Part shown: positions 35,482 to 47,690 of the stretch, piece after piece
How the letters are laid out: every line of letters begins with the position of its first letter
Numbering within the stretch: position 1 is the stretch's first letter
Assembly: GCA_003008705.1 (NCBI GenBank)
Contig: PDUO01000022.1
Coordinates: 706,549 to 770,548, forward strand
Source of the DNA: Pezicula radicicola
Taxonomy: Eukaryota > Ascomycota > Leotiomycetes > Helotiales > Dermateaceae
DNA: 64,000 nt
Direction: 5' to 3'
Notes under the pieces: model-generated
What the model was told of the DNA's origin: nothing
Databases searched by the model: none
What the model saw: only the letters and a program-made list of their open reading frames with translations
Position numbers and translations under genes: made by a program

Positions 35482-36494
35482 TTCAATAAAGAATATTTAA
35501 AATTGGTATTAGTGACCGCCATTGGAAGTTCTAATCTGTCCTCCAAACATTACCACTGGAAAGTGAAATGATAAGGACATTCTGAGGAGCACTGCATGTT
35601 TAGTCGATTGTGTGATTTCTCTTCTAGTACACGTCAATTTTATTAGTACAACAATTCTTAGAACGACCTGCGAAGAACCGAGATTGGTTGGTTGTGAAAT
35701 ATCTCCCAAGAAAACTACATAGTACAGCTGCAGATTGACTTGGTGCAACACGGAAGACAGACCTCTTTGGAGCTCCGAGATACATAAAACTCCGCCTTTG
35801 GTGACGAAAATAAAGGATACAAATTGTCCCATCTGTGAGCAATTTCTGCACGTCTGTTCAAATAGCACTATGGATCAACAGCACCAGAGAATAGTTGTCT
35901 CATCACCGCATTAACACTACACTTTGTGCTATGTGATAGATCTAATGAGAGCACAGTGAAAGGAAAACACATACTAGACAGTCTTAGTGAAAGGCTGTGG
36001 AATATACCAGAGCTCTCTGGAAGTTACACCGCAGGAAATTATGTTGGACGACATATGCAGTACTTTATTTAGGTGCCCATATGGAAGAATGCCACCGGTA
36101 AGATCATCACAGAACAGAATGAAGAAATGAAGAAATGTCAAAAACGATCATGCTATAATGCTCATAGGAGCTCTTATTATCCTAGGTAACAGTACGATGA
36201 GTGTTCTCAGGGGCATCTCATATAAGATAGATAAGCGAGCCCCAGATACGCGAACCAGCAACATAGGATCTCTGTTAATTATGTTAGTATAACAGATATT
36301 TCAGGCCGCGAGACTGCGAAGAGGAAAATGATTGATCATGAGCTCTAGTTTTGGATTTTTAGTTGACACGGGACCATCTTGCATCTTGCTCTGTTTTCAA
36401 TGATCTTCAGAGCTTCCAAAGTTTCAAATGCATACTGCCTCCTACCCACCAAATGCCTCCCTATTCAATGCTCCCTGTAACCATTCATTCTGTT
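35482..36494. other. Spacer between the aldolase and aminotransferase genes
   Basis: About 1 kb holding the promoter of the aminotransferase and the 3' end of the aldolase. No supported gene. Confidence 0.5.
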
Positions 36495-37571
36495 TTACTT
36501 ATCACTCTCATTCATACTGACATGCCCATTGCCCAGTTTCTTGTAGGCTGCGACCATCTCTTTTGTATTGGCGAGGTCCTGACGATGGGATTTTATGACA
36601 CTTGCCATATCTGCACTGGTAATCAATAGCTGGAATTTGTTGATCCAGCCGTCTGATTTTGCCTCTAATTTAAATGCAACACACATGAGCGGCTTTCGGT
36701 ACTTCTGTGATATCTGAAGAAGTTGGTCAATAGCTTCGAGAAATCTTGGTTCATCGTGCCGGCCGAAGAGTCGTGCTGGAAGTCCCATCGATACTCGAAG
36801 ATCAGTCGGTCCGAGCATCAGCGAGGTGACTCCGGGAGTTGCTGCAATTGCGTCCAAATTTTCGAGTGCGAGCTAAGTAGAAGAGTATGATCAGCGTAAA
36901 AAAGCGTATCTTCGGTGTAGAATCTCTTACAGTGCTTTCTATCTGACAGATTACTGCAATATGTTCATCTGAAACTGTATAGTGAGAGTATCCCGAGGGG
37001 GCCATATCTGTTGCACCTGCAGTGAGTGCAGATGGTGAGCAAGAGCGGTCTCCGCCGGAATATGCATATTTTGTCTTGGCAACGCATGCAGCAGCCTGCT
37101 GAGCAGTATCCACATGGGCAAATACTATTCCTCCAGCTCCTATTGATCCAAAAGACAAAATTTAGCACATGGTGCAAATTTGAGGAGAGTAACTGACCAG
37201 CATCCACGGCGTGTGTCAAAAGCTCGGAATCGGGTGTTGCAATACGAACCACTGCAACAGTCTTTCCCTCGCTGGCCAGGTTGATTGTTTGTATGATTTG
37301 GATTAAATTCTCTGCATTGATTGCTCTATTGATTGTCAGGTAGGCCATAAGGAAGGAATAGACAAGTGAAACGAACGTACGTATGCTGAGCGTCTACCAT
37401 AATGAAGTCATGCCCAAGAACTGCAACAGTACGAGCAACAACTGTATGTGGAAAAGACATTATAGCGCCAAACAAATGAGCTGGTTCTCCTGGGGCAGGA
37501 TCCAGTGTTGCCGTTATGGCTGCCGCTAAGTTCGACGGCTGAAAAAGAGAACTTGCTCGCCAACGTTGCAT
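36495..37571 (-). CDS. HpcH/HpaI-family aldolase
   Basis: Class II pyruvate aldolase family, which reversibly joins pyruvate to aldehydes to give 4-hydroxy-2-oxo acids. Four exons, complement 37571-37381, 37325-37198, 37139-36931 and 36872-36495, give 301 residues. Expected active-site features are visible: FIMVDAQHTAIN (catalytic His of about 63), VVRIATPD (substrate Arg), the metal-binding Glu in CQIEST and the metal-binding Asp in LMLGPTDLRVSMG. AGGIVFAHVDTAQQA is the usual GAxGIxxPxV strand region in diverged form. The bacterial DxEH motif is DAQH here. No signal peptide. The adjacent same-strand PLP aminotransferase suggests that the two might make and aminate a 4-hydroxy-2-oxo acid; that is inference only. 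Confidence 0.9.
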
Positions 37572-39385
37572 GATGAAGATATTGTTGTAACTTGACGATT
37601 AATCGAGTGTCTTCAAATTTTCAAAATACTATGTTTACAGTAGCAAGAAATCGAGTATTTTGAAGTAGTTAGTTCAGTAACACTGCAAAGTGGCCTCAAA
37701 ATCCCTCGATCCTGCTACTACTCGTTTCGTGATTATCAAGGTTCAAAACATCAGATCTGTACAACTTGAGCTTGCATATTCGGAAATGAATGGTCATACA
37801 ATACCGGAACAGAGGGATTCAATAATAGTTAGCCGGGTATGTGTGACCGCAGATCGACGGCAGTCCAAGAAAATTTGATTTGGTGAAACTACTCCTGCCT
37901 ACACTATGCCAATTCTTTTTCGCTCAGCCGCATGTATTTTTCAGCTGAGCCTCGGGGACATTCCGCACCTTTTGTACAATCTTTTGGAAATCCTCAAGGT
38001 TTGCCAAAACTGTTCCTTCATCATTGACTCATGCTTCGAAATAGCCCCCACCTTTGCCCCTCATTGGGGCTCTACTAAATTCCATCTTGTCCGGGGGAAA
38101 AAAGAAGATGATGAAAACCCCTGAATAATAACACACACTAGAAAAGCTCATTGGAAGAATTTCATGTCTTAAAGCTTCAACGATGGAAGATAAAAGTTGA
38201 CCAAATTTCGGATTAGGACTAAGTACAGATCGTGTCTATACCAAACATCGAATACGAAAAATAAACGAAACAATACTTAAGATTGGTTTTAAGTCAGGAG
38301 GAATGGGCAATCAACTAAGTTGGAAAGCAGAGTGCTACTGTGCTTAAAAGAGCGGTTATTCTATAGCTCAATAGCATAAGGACTGTACTTCAGCACTTCC
38401 GCATTCGTATAAAGTTTAGTACTTCATATCCACTGTCTTGAGATCAGTAAAGAGTAATTTATCTTTAATATTTACTGCTCGCATTGCAAGCAGTTAGAGC
38501 ATTTCACAGCAGCACCTGCTGCGTAAATCCCACTCCATTAGTTCAATTAGTCAGCTCTCATTGGCGCTGCAAAACATTTTCGTTGTTATAGGGAAAACGC
38601 TTGATATTGCTCTTTTAGAAATTGAAAGAAAGGTTATTGACTTCGGCTACTCCGTAGTTTTACCTGGTTGCTTTGTTAATTGTGAGTTGTTTAGATAAGT
38701 CGCTTAAGTTGTCGCAACTAACACTTTAAAAGCGTTCTAGCAAAAGCCGCGAGACCTCTAAATTAGCTCTACCCCCTTTCGTACTGAGAATGAGGGCCGT
38801 TTCTGGACTCAGAAACTATTTCCAGGACATCCACTTTTAAGGGAACCTTTCTACCGCACTTGTACTTCGTACGGTATGGTTTATCTCTGCTAACGCAATC
38901 TCGTCTACGGTGGTATGAAGGATAAATTGTGTATACTTTCCGTAATTCCGTACAATGTCGGCTTCGAAGCCAGAAAGCCACCGAGTACATGTGCCGGAAG
39001 AGCAATAGATTGTGGCCGACGACAGCTTTTTGTCCACCTATTTGTCCACCTGGTGGTCTGCCCCGTAATTGTCGGCGGTCCTCAAGCGAACGCCGACTCT
39101 GAGGCCGGGGTACTTGCTCCTTAATCACTTTGCATTCATCATAGTTTCTAGCCCTTTTGGACGTCAACTAAATTTTTGACCACTAGTAGGATCATGGGCC
39201 TCACTGCCAATACGCACTCTAAATTAATTCTGAGCCCATTCGCAATCTCCGTAGCGTCATTACCGTAACGGCTCCAGGATTTCTCGTAGATCCGTAGATC
39301 TTTAAATACAACGAGACCCCACAACTGGAAAGCTTCAAAGCACAAGCCAAAGAACGTCATTCTTTTTAATTAGCTTTCATTCTCA
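37572..39385. other. Intergenic region
   Basis: Promoter side of both the aldolase (minus) and the carboxylesterase (plus). About 1.8 kb with no supported gene; moderately AT-rich at 38150-38750. Confidence 0.5.
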
Positions 39386-41048
39386 ATGATTTCATCCAGT
39401 CTTCTCGCACTTGTCCTGTCGCCATTGGCTGCATTGGCCTCGATCGCTTCGACCAATGCCACCATTGAAACGACCTCTGGCTCAGTACAGGGTGTGCCAT
39501 CTGAATATGTCTCTTCAGACATCACCGTTTTTCGCGGTATTCCATTTGCAGCCTCAACAGCTGGTGAAAATAGGTGGAAAGCGCCTCAGGACCCTGAAAA
39601 GGTAAGAACACTAGTGAACCTGCATTCCAGAATTTCATGTAGTGCAATACCAACTGTCAATTTTATAGTGGAATGGCACCAAAGTTATGAGCACTTTTGG
39701 ACCTTCTTGCCCCCAGAGCGATACCATCGATACTATTAGTGAAGATTGTCTCTCGCTTAACATCTGGTTGCCACCAGGAACAGATACCAACTCATCATTG
39801 CCTGTCTACCTGTGGATTTATGGTGGCCGGGGAGCAGCAGGCGCATCTGATCTCCCTGTGTATGATGGAGCTGGGCTGGCGAACAAAGGCGTCATCCAAA
39901 TAGGCGCAAACTACCGGAAAGGAATATTTGGCTACCTTGCTCTTGCCGAGCTTACAGCGGAGTCTAGCTACAATTCCTCTGGCAACTATGGATTCATGGA
40001 CCATGTCAAGGTTTTAGAATGGATTCGAGACAACATCGCAAACTTTGGAGGCGACCCCGAGCGAGTCACTATTGGAGGGCAATCTGCAGGATCTGCAGCA
40101 ACTCAGCAACTTCTCTACTCACCTCTTTCTCAAGGTTTATTCAGCAGCGCGATTATTGAGAGTGGTGTTCATGATCCGTATGACCCAACCACCGCTACTG
40201 TGGCTTCAAACTATGTCCCATCATTGGCATTAGCTGAAGCAGGCGGCCTCAGCGTAGCGCAAAACATCAGTGCTCCAACACTGGCTGAACTGCGTAATCT
40301 TTCTACCCAGACTTTGGTCGAGGCTCAGGCTAATTACTCGAGCTACGAAGGTCACAGTCTCTGGGCCGTGAACCTGGATGGCTATGTCATCAAGTACACG
40401 TACGATGAAGGATTGCTCAATTCTTCGCTTGCAGACGTTCCCATATTGACTGGCAATGTCAAGGATGAAAACGGAGTTACCCTTTCTGGCGTCACGCTAG
40501 AGACTTATCAAGAATATGTGGTCGAGGAATTTGGCAACCTCACTGATCAGGTTTACGCACTCTACCCAGCCTCGAATGACAGTGAAGCAACAACTGCTTA
40601 CAACACTCTCATTCGTGACAATACCAAGGTAACCACCTTCCTCTGGTCCAAGCTCTGGAACGCCAATCGCAAGAGTTCTCTCTACTCATATTTTTGGGTT
40701 CACGGCCAGCCTATTGCCGATGCGGCATCAGAGGGAGCTTTCCATGGTTCTGAGATGAACTATGTCTTTGACACCCTTGGACCGATCTATGGTCAAGATC
40801 CCGGGGCTATTGCAAATTGGACAACTGAAGATTATCAACTTGGTGATACGATGTCAACATTGTGGGCTAATTTCATCAAGACTCACAACCCTAATGCTGG
40901 GAACTTGACTGGGTGGCCTGCATCAGCACCAAATAGTACCACTACGTATCAGCTTGGCCAGAATATGACTGTTATCTCCCTCGTCGATAATGATGCCAAA
41001 ATCACCCTCATCGAGGAGTGGTATGCCCAATCAACCAGAGTATTTTAG
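39386..41048 (+). CDS. Secreted type-B carboxylesterase/lipase
   Basis: Alpha/beta-hydrolase that cleaves carboxylic esters. Exons 39386-39601 and 39669-41048, joined in phase 0, give 531 residues. An N-terminal signal peptide (MISSSLLALVLSPLAALASI) marks secretion. FRGIPFAAS is the usual family start. EDCLSLNIWLP is the family's second signature. The nucleophile elbow is TIGGQSAGS, with Ser of about 211; the more common residue before Ser is Glu, here Gln. The acid is probably Glu of about 339 (KDENG), and the catalytic His of about 431 is in GAFHGSEMNYVF. The oxyanion-hole loop reads YGGRGAAG, where GGGF is usual. Several N-glycosylation sequons. Likely substrates are extracellular esters; specificity cannot be told. 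Confidence 0.93.
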
Positions 41049-41859
41049 GTGGTTGAGGCCAATACTTTATATGTACATAGTTTGGGGAGCTTGATTGTAG
41101 ATAACCAAGGAAGAGAAATTGAAATAGAAAATTTCATGTCGAAATCGTGAAGCCGGATTTCGCGAGGACTTGTATTTAGTAAATATACTGAAATACTGAT
41201 CCCAGTGCATTATTGTCTGTTCTATGTCACTCTAATAAACTAAAACTTGATTATAAATTACTTACTCTGAGTATTGTTCAAAAAACCTTTAGATATTTTC
41301 AAGTCCTTTCAATACTAACTTTAGTAACAAGAAATATTTTCTGTCCTACCATTAGACTATTGTGCATTAGCATATAAGCAGTAACTCACCGAACTAGTCG
41401 TGTATTTGTGCTAATTTCTAGCCCCTTTTAGTAGGTACACGAAATCAATCAAAATCCATGAAAATTTTCGGCGCTAGTATTCTTAAAAGCTTTAGCTAGG
41501 TAATTATTTGGTCAGTCCATCCTAAAATAACACGCATATAAAATCTGTATCTTCGGCATTTAATATTTGCATTCACTTCTACATTTATCAAAACTTGAGA
41601 CGTATTGATAATTTGGATATATTCAGCTCGCAGCACAACCAGCGGTGTTATATGAAAGTAACTTAATTTTAAAGTACTCCCTGTTGTACTTGCTAATAAG
41701 CTTCATCACCGACTACTTCGTAAGGCTCCACATATTTTGAAATACATCTTGTTTAATTAGCAATCAGCTTCGTCTACAACAACGCAACAATCAACCAGAT
41801 ACTAATATTTCTTTACCGTGCACAGATAGTCAAAAGAGAAAGAACATACTTAAGCAAAA
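41049..41859. other. AT-rich intergenic sequence
   Basis: No gene seen; holds the 3' end of the carboxylesterase gene and the upstream side of the broken MGN gene. Confidence 0.5.
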
Positions 41860-43565
41860 ATGGGAAACGTAATTAGCTACCTCGTTGATTGGTGGCAAAG
41901 TGTATCAGCACGTAGAGTCACCTTCAATAATAACCCTACCTATGACCAAAATTTGCACCAACCCGACTCCAAACGAAAGAATCCCATGCCAAAATTGATT
42001 CTCAAAGTCAAACACAGTCCCTTCCAACAATGCCTCCGCACCGAAGCACCATTCCCTTTCCAAGACGGCTTCTCGACCGATACCCAACGAATATTTGTCG
42101 TTGAAGAGTGTTTCCACCATCATTTCTAAAGACAAAAAAAGGATAAAATTTGGGGCAAGGATAAAAAAGCGGCGATAATCAACCAAAACCCCGCAGATGT
42201 CAAGAAATGGATCAAGAATATACACAACACATTATCCCGTTACTGGGCATGTACCTGGGATCTACTGCTACCAACCTTGTATGATGAGGAAGGCATGTTC
42301 AGGGGTAAATTAAGGGTCCTGAAGTTTGTGACCATCTGGAATGTACTCATGAGAAAAGAGATTTGAGTCTTAATAACCTGCAGAACTATATTTGGGATTT
42401 AGATAGTAATCTCCGCTACAAGTTCGACAAGATGCTGAGTTTTTGGGCCCTTCATACTCATTTTGAAGCCAGTATGATACACATACATACAGCACCAGAC
42501 TTTTCAACGCTCGAGGGCCCGGGAACTGTGGCTGAGAAATCAGAGGACGAAAGCGATACCGAAAACGATTAACATCTCCGAACGCAATGTTGAAAGCAAC
42601 ATAGAAAGCGACATCGATAATGAGGCCGAAGTCCAGCAACTGTCAGACACAGAAAAAGGAAAGTTAGAACTTCCAGCATTTCATAAATGGCCATCATAGA
42701 AGCTCTAGACGACATCCGCCACGAACGCCGTGATCTCGTCTTGCATTTAAGAGAAGCCCTATCTCCGGATTGTAACTATGTATACTGTACAAAGCAACTA
42801 GCTATAGATGAAAACTGGTTTGATCTCGATGATACCAAGAACGGATTCTGGAGTGTACCAGACGAAGACCTACTAAAGAAGTTGGAAGAATGTAGAGAAG
42901 CAGTAAATAAACTACGAAAAGAGGTTTATGGAAAACTTTGGCCGAATCGGGAGTTTGATCTAGCTAGGAAGAAATATAAACAACTGGTTGAAGGAAGAGT
43001 ATGTGCTGATTGCCGGGGGTACCATTGCTGTCCAGGCATGCCGTTTAACGAGATTGATGGGAATGACTCGCGATGCTTACCTAGTTGTCCGCGCTTAGCC
43101 TCGAGTTCCTGTGAAAAGCTTGACGGCCATCATGGTTGTTGGTATTATTGCCTTCATTATGAACTCAATGGCAAGATACTAGTAGGACGTAAAGCTGGGG
43201 ATCTCGGATTTAAGCGAGCTGTTGACAAGCTTTGTCTTCCTAAATTATTGCCAGAGGTGGAAAAGATTATGGGGAAACCTTGGACTAGAGTGGTTTTATT
43301 TGGTGAGAGGGCACCGCCGAATTCTGGGTTTGAATTGAAGGCTTGTGATGTTTGTGGAGAGAGCAAGGCACATCGTGTCTTGTGTCTACGTGCGTGTTTA
43401 TATGGATTTGTTGGACATAAGGGACCTCCAAGATATCATAACCAGTGTCTCCTTAGTGACCTGCTTTGGGACGAGTGGGAAAGGCCGAAGTGGGGGGACC
43501 GTGGGAAGACTAGAAGCATTGTTGAGAAGGTAGGGAAACCTCGGGAGACGCAAAAAATCTTTTGA
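41860..43565 (+). pseudogene. Broken gene: myristoylation-type N-terminus, acidic linker, Cys/His-rich C-terminus
   Basis: Starts MGNVISYLVDWW, an N-myristoylation-type start, followed by a basic stretch ARRVTFNNN. The frame stops at TAA 42127-42129 but is open again to about 42366 (KKWIKNIHNTLSRYW). Protein-like sequence then continues in a second frame (42363-42572, ending SEDESDTEND), returns to the first frame (ISERNVESNIESDIDNEAEV, to about 42694) and ends in the second frame from 42687, where a 292-residue open frame survives. That last part holds many Cys and His residues between about 109 and 153 (CADC, HCCPG, CLPSC, CWYYC) and again at CDVCGES, so it may bind zinc. No introns explain the breaks. 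The surviving 42687-43565 frame may still be expressed. Family not recognised. Confidence 0.55.
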
Positions 43566-44098
43566 ATGATATGATTATGTGTTGGTTTTGACTAGCTATT
43601 TTTCTTTACATTGAGTTACCCTCTCAAACTAAGTTAATGACTGGAGATTCAACATGTTTATGTAAACTTCAAATTTCAACAAATCTAAGTAGTTCAGTAT
43701 TCTAAGCTAAACGAGCATAATATTCACAATAATCGCAATCATGCCTAATCTGTCATGATTACAGTGAATCAAGGAAATAGAGTGAAACATCATTATTCAG
43801 TTTTGCAGCAGCTCTTCTCGCTTAGCATAATCAATTACCCGCCCAACAAGTGTTCACGTTGGCAACATATTCACTGCTACTGAAGGCGGATTGATTCATG
43901 TCATTGACAATAGCAATCTCATTTGTGAGTCTTAGGTTTCCAAATAGTGTCTATAAAGCGTTCTGGTGGACCTTCACTCCTTCCTTGGAGTTCATACCAC
44001 ACGACAAAGGTAACCGATATTCAACCCACCACTACCACCAAGTCATCTCCTGCGTGCCTTTGGGTTTAGTCAAACGTCACTTCAAATCATCCTCAAAA
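43566..44098. other. Intergenic or leader sequence
   Basis: Between the broken gene and the next plus-strand gene. An in-frame upstream ATG at 43898 would extend the next protein by 67 residues of unremarkable sequence; I take it as leader. Confidence 0.45.
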
Positions 44099-44806
44099 AT
44101 GGGTTCCTCAACCTCTGAGCCTATTGAAACCTCCTTTCAACCACCATCCAAAAAGGATACCTCGTCCTTCCCACACAGCGAAAGCGTCCCTAAACAACTA
44201 TCAGAAAAACATACCCCATCTTCTCCATCCAATGGAACTCATGTCAAAAAAGTCAGGAAAGTCCATTTCTCACCAACTACAAATATCGCATCAAAGCCTA
44301 CTATCTTCCCATCTCTTAGGTCAATCCAGAAAGAGGAACCATTATCATCAGTCGATTCTTCCAACAAGGTACAACAACATAAGGACGAGAAAATCCAATC
44401 ATCGTCTTCCACTACTAATGCAAGAACCAAGCCATCAAACTCATCCAAGAATGATGAAGTCCAAGTTGCAGACCCAAAAGTTGTTACGCCGAGTCATTTT
44501 TCGGACTCGATGGAATGCAATCAGCAAGCACAAGTCCAGCCATCACCCTCAATAACCAATATTCAAAACCCGCTTCCATACATGCCGCAAAAAGAGCAGT
44601 TTTCGTACAAGCCACAACAAGATAAACACAAAGATATTCATCAGAGAGGTGGAGAGCAAAAGTGTTTGTGTGATCAAGATTCCTACAATCATGATGATAG
44701 TAAAGGAAAAGAGTGTTGCAAGCTTTGCAAAGGATGCTACGGTGAGCTATATCCCCTGGAAGATAAGAAATGTTGTGATTTCGGGTTTGACATGAATTAT
44801 AGGTGA
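44099..44806 (+). CDS. Uncharacterised protein with myristoylation-type start and Cys-rich tail
   Basis: Open single frame of 235 residues from the ATG at 44099. I chose this start because MGSSTSEPIE fits an N-myristoylation signal (Gly2, Ser6) and is preceded by a CAAAA context; an upstream in-frame ATG at 43898 is the alternative. The middle (residues about 10-195) is rich in Ser, Pro, Lys and Gln and probably disordered, with a basic patch VKKVRKVHFSP. The C-terminus (about 196-235) has nine Cys residues (KCLCDQDS, then ECCKLCKGCYG, then KKCCDFG), suggesting metal binding or palmitoylation. It shares the MG(N/S) start and a (R/K)V(T/H)F motif with the broken gene upstream, which hints at a family. 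No recognised domain. Confidence 0.55.
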   Translation: MGSSTSEPIETSFQPPSKKDTSSFPHSESVPKQLSEKHTPSSPSNGTHVKKVRKVHFSPTTNIASKPTIFPSLRSIQKEEPLSSVDSSNKVQQHKDEKIQSSSSTTNARTKPSNSSKNDEVQVADPKVVTPSHFSDSMECNQQAQVQPSPSITNIQNPLPYMPQKEQFSYKPQQDKHKDIHQRGGEQKCLCDQDSYNHDDSKGKECCKLCKGCYGELYPLEDKKCCDFGFDMNYR

Positions 44807-45070
44807 GGAGGATGGTGTGGTAATTTTTACTGGATATAATTGAAAGGGCTTTCTCTCTCTTCTTCGGAAATGGGGAAATATGTATGAATATGAGTATATC
44901 TATTTCTTCCTTGGAAAAATGAAAAGTGATCCATTATTCTCATCGACGTATGTACTGTACATTTGTGAATCTGAAATTTTCACAATTGCCTCATTGGAAA
45001 ATTCCAGAATTAAAAGCTGTAATTTACTCCATATATATGATAGGAATTTCTAAAACTATTTTGTGAATGA
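44807..45070. other. Intergenic sequence
   Basis: Short spacer; no feature seen. Confidence 0.5.
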
Positions 45071-45579
45071 ATGATAAGCCATCGAAATCATAGCAACTGT
45101 TTACTCTCTCTAAAAGTCTTCATAATACAAATCAGCACCAATCCAACGCCGCGGACTAGGGACTCCAAGAACAATCATAACAAGACTCCGCTCGACAATC
45201 AGCCAAGCTCGAATCTTCGCCGATCTATCAACTCAAGTCCCAAGCCTTGAAAAGCGCAAAAATGGACACCACAAACTGAACCTCAACCTCAGCCTCAGGC
45301 TCAGGCAAACCGACAACTTCGCCTTTGCCATACAAGATAGTTCAAACAGCCGCCACATTTGATGTCCCTTCACGACAGAACCGTGTCGAAACAATATGGC
45401 CAGATTATACTAGCCCACCTCGGGTATACGAAGAACATCTCCAGCAACTTACCACTACAAATACTAGACATACAGCAAAGATGAATGGATTTTCTGGGGG
45501 TAATAGGCAAAATCAACAGGCTTTCAGTAGCTCCGAAGATGAGAAGAGTGGTTCTGGTTGCGGTTGTGTCATTATGTGA
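45071..45579 (+). pseudogene. Broken small gene ending in a CVIM CaaX box
   Basis: The last open frame ends SGSGCGCVIM at 45579. CVIM is a classic farnesylation CaaX motif, and the Cys two residues before it could be palmitoylated. The frame is open back to about 45280 but has no ATG except at 45481 (a 32-residue product starting MNGFSGGNRQNQQ). The upstream in-frame ATG at 45262 runs into TGA after five codons. Other upstream protein-like sequence (from ATG 45071, ending NSSPKP then TGA, then TPQTEPQPQPQAQAN) is in a different frame. I found no GT-AG pair that repairs this. Either the gene has decayed or only the 32-residue end is made. The lipid-anchor signal itself is clear. Confidence 0.45.
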
Positions 45580-47690
45580 CTTGAGGATACCGGGGAACCT
45601 GGATTGTTTGAGAGATGTTATTTGGGCTGGAAGTTGAGAGCCTGGGATGGAGATTGTGAACTTGTGGTGAGAGTTTGAGGCATTTCATTTGGTGGTGAAA
45701 AAAAACTCGATTACTATGGTCAAAACATCCCTTGCTCTGCGCAGATGTGTTCCTTGGAAGGGCCATTCACTAGATGTTCTCAAATGAAAATTGCGTTGTG
45801 TTTTGAATTACTGTTTTTTTTTGGATATGGCAAAATTTTTGAAACATATTCGATTTTGTGTTTGTGATTTTACTCTTCTAAAGCGTATTTACCTCTTGTG
45901 TTGCCTAAACTAGGAAGTAAGTGTTCTTTGTCAAGTGAGCTTCCTCGCTTAGCAGATGCTCGCTCATTAACATTTCTTTTTACCATAGGGCACATCAACA
46001 CCAAAATAACCGCAACTAAAAACCCATGCTTGTGAGCAACGTCTGGACCCTTTAAGATGGTGAAGTTAAGAAGACAATGGAGGTTATACAGACTAGGCCC
46101 AGGTTTTGCATAAGTAGTGTATCACGTGACATATATCGATAAGGAACTTCGTATTCGTACCGACTACTAAGCAGACAGTCTTCAATTTGGCTTCAATATT
46201 TAGATGTATGTGCCGACCACATCCTGTCATAATGCCAGCGCCAACAGCGCTCTTGCATAATCCCAACAATGAAGCAGAGGATTATATTTGAGGTATAGAT
46301 TATAGCACAATGATCCCTTCACCAAGTCGCAGACTAATACTCGTATTGAGTAGGAGATGATGCCACAATCACCAGATTCCATCCCAGACATCAGAGCCCC
46401 CCAGTCCAAGTTCCAGTTGATACGACTAACGACACCTCCGACCGATCCTGGTGCATCGAGAGTCGCAAAATTCTCATCTCATCACTTCCCTCCGCTAAAG
46501 TCGGCATGTCTCTCAGTTGTTCACCTCTCATGTAGACCTTAAGCTTTAAGTGCGTATGAATGTCGACAGCATGGAAGTTGAGCTACGGATATTGCAACAC
46601 ACATCAAACACAGGGACCCTACAAAACGGGAGGACTTTTGTCAACGCATTTGCACTTGGCTTTGAGTTGCCGATGTGATCGCGCTGTTGAGGTTGGATGA
46701 CCTGTACGTATTAGGCGGAAGGCTCCTCATACCCCAGAAATCCGAAAATTTATCTGGAGACGATCGAAATCAAGGATATCAAATCCCTACAGGGCGAGCA
46801 TCTAGGACGAGCGACCTGTCAGGTGGCTCGCGAGGCTAGTAAAGATGGAAAGGCAAAATTCGCTATTGAAAACTCGACTAAATCCCGAGCCGCCGATCAA
46901 AAGATCTCATATCCTAAGAGACTTTGCGAGGGATAGTAAGAGAATCAATTGTCAGCCTTGTGCTAGGAGCTCCTCTTAGCATATAGCAATTTACCGAAGT
47001 TCCCGAGAGAATAAATGTAGCGCTCCGATCGAATCGAATCGAATCGAATCGAACTTTACTACCTTAGATTTGAATTCGATTCGAATTCGAGGTTTGTTTT
47101 TAATGAAATTCGTATTAAATTTAACGTTAAAAACATTCGACTTAACGCTATTCAACTAAACACTTAACTAAGATATTAAGGCTTAAGCGTTATCGCAAGA
47201 AATGCCTAATATAGCTAGATACCTACCTATTATAGTTAGATACTTGCTTATTCTAGTATAGACCGAGTTACATAGGTACAACGTAAGTATCTTAGACATT
47301 AAATTGCTATAATGTTAGCTTTAGAATTTCAGCCCAATATTAAGAAGTCTACTTAAGGTATTTACTGTTCTAGCTCGCCAACACGCATCACAACTCCTAA
47401 CTAATAGGGAATCAAAGGCTCTAAACTGTTTGCAAGTAAGACTTGGTGAAATACAAAGCCTGGTAATAAGTAGATAGGGTAGATCATAGAATTTCTCCTA
47501 GAATTATATGGACAGTCACTGTTCAAGTTGTATCTGTATTTTGTACGGGGTAGATGCGAAGAAAATTCTTGTGACTATGAGGGGAACGAGCGAATCCGAG
47601 TATTCCTTAATTACTTCGTCCTTCCTATATAAAAGAACCTTCTATCTGCCAAAAAGTAATGTCTGACTCGAGAGAACTCTATTCCTTTAA
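45580..47690. other. Intergenic region
   Basis: No supported gene. Contains a GAATC microsatellite and TTCGAA-rich palindromic sequence at 47026-47130 and is increasingly AT-rich toward the right. Confidence 0.5.
47026..47053. repeat. GAATC pentanucleotide microsatellite
   Basis: About five tandem copies of GAATC, followed at 47070-47095 by interleaved GAATTCGATTCGAATTCGA palindromic sequence. Confidence 0.85.
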
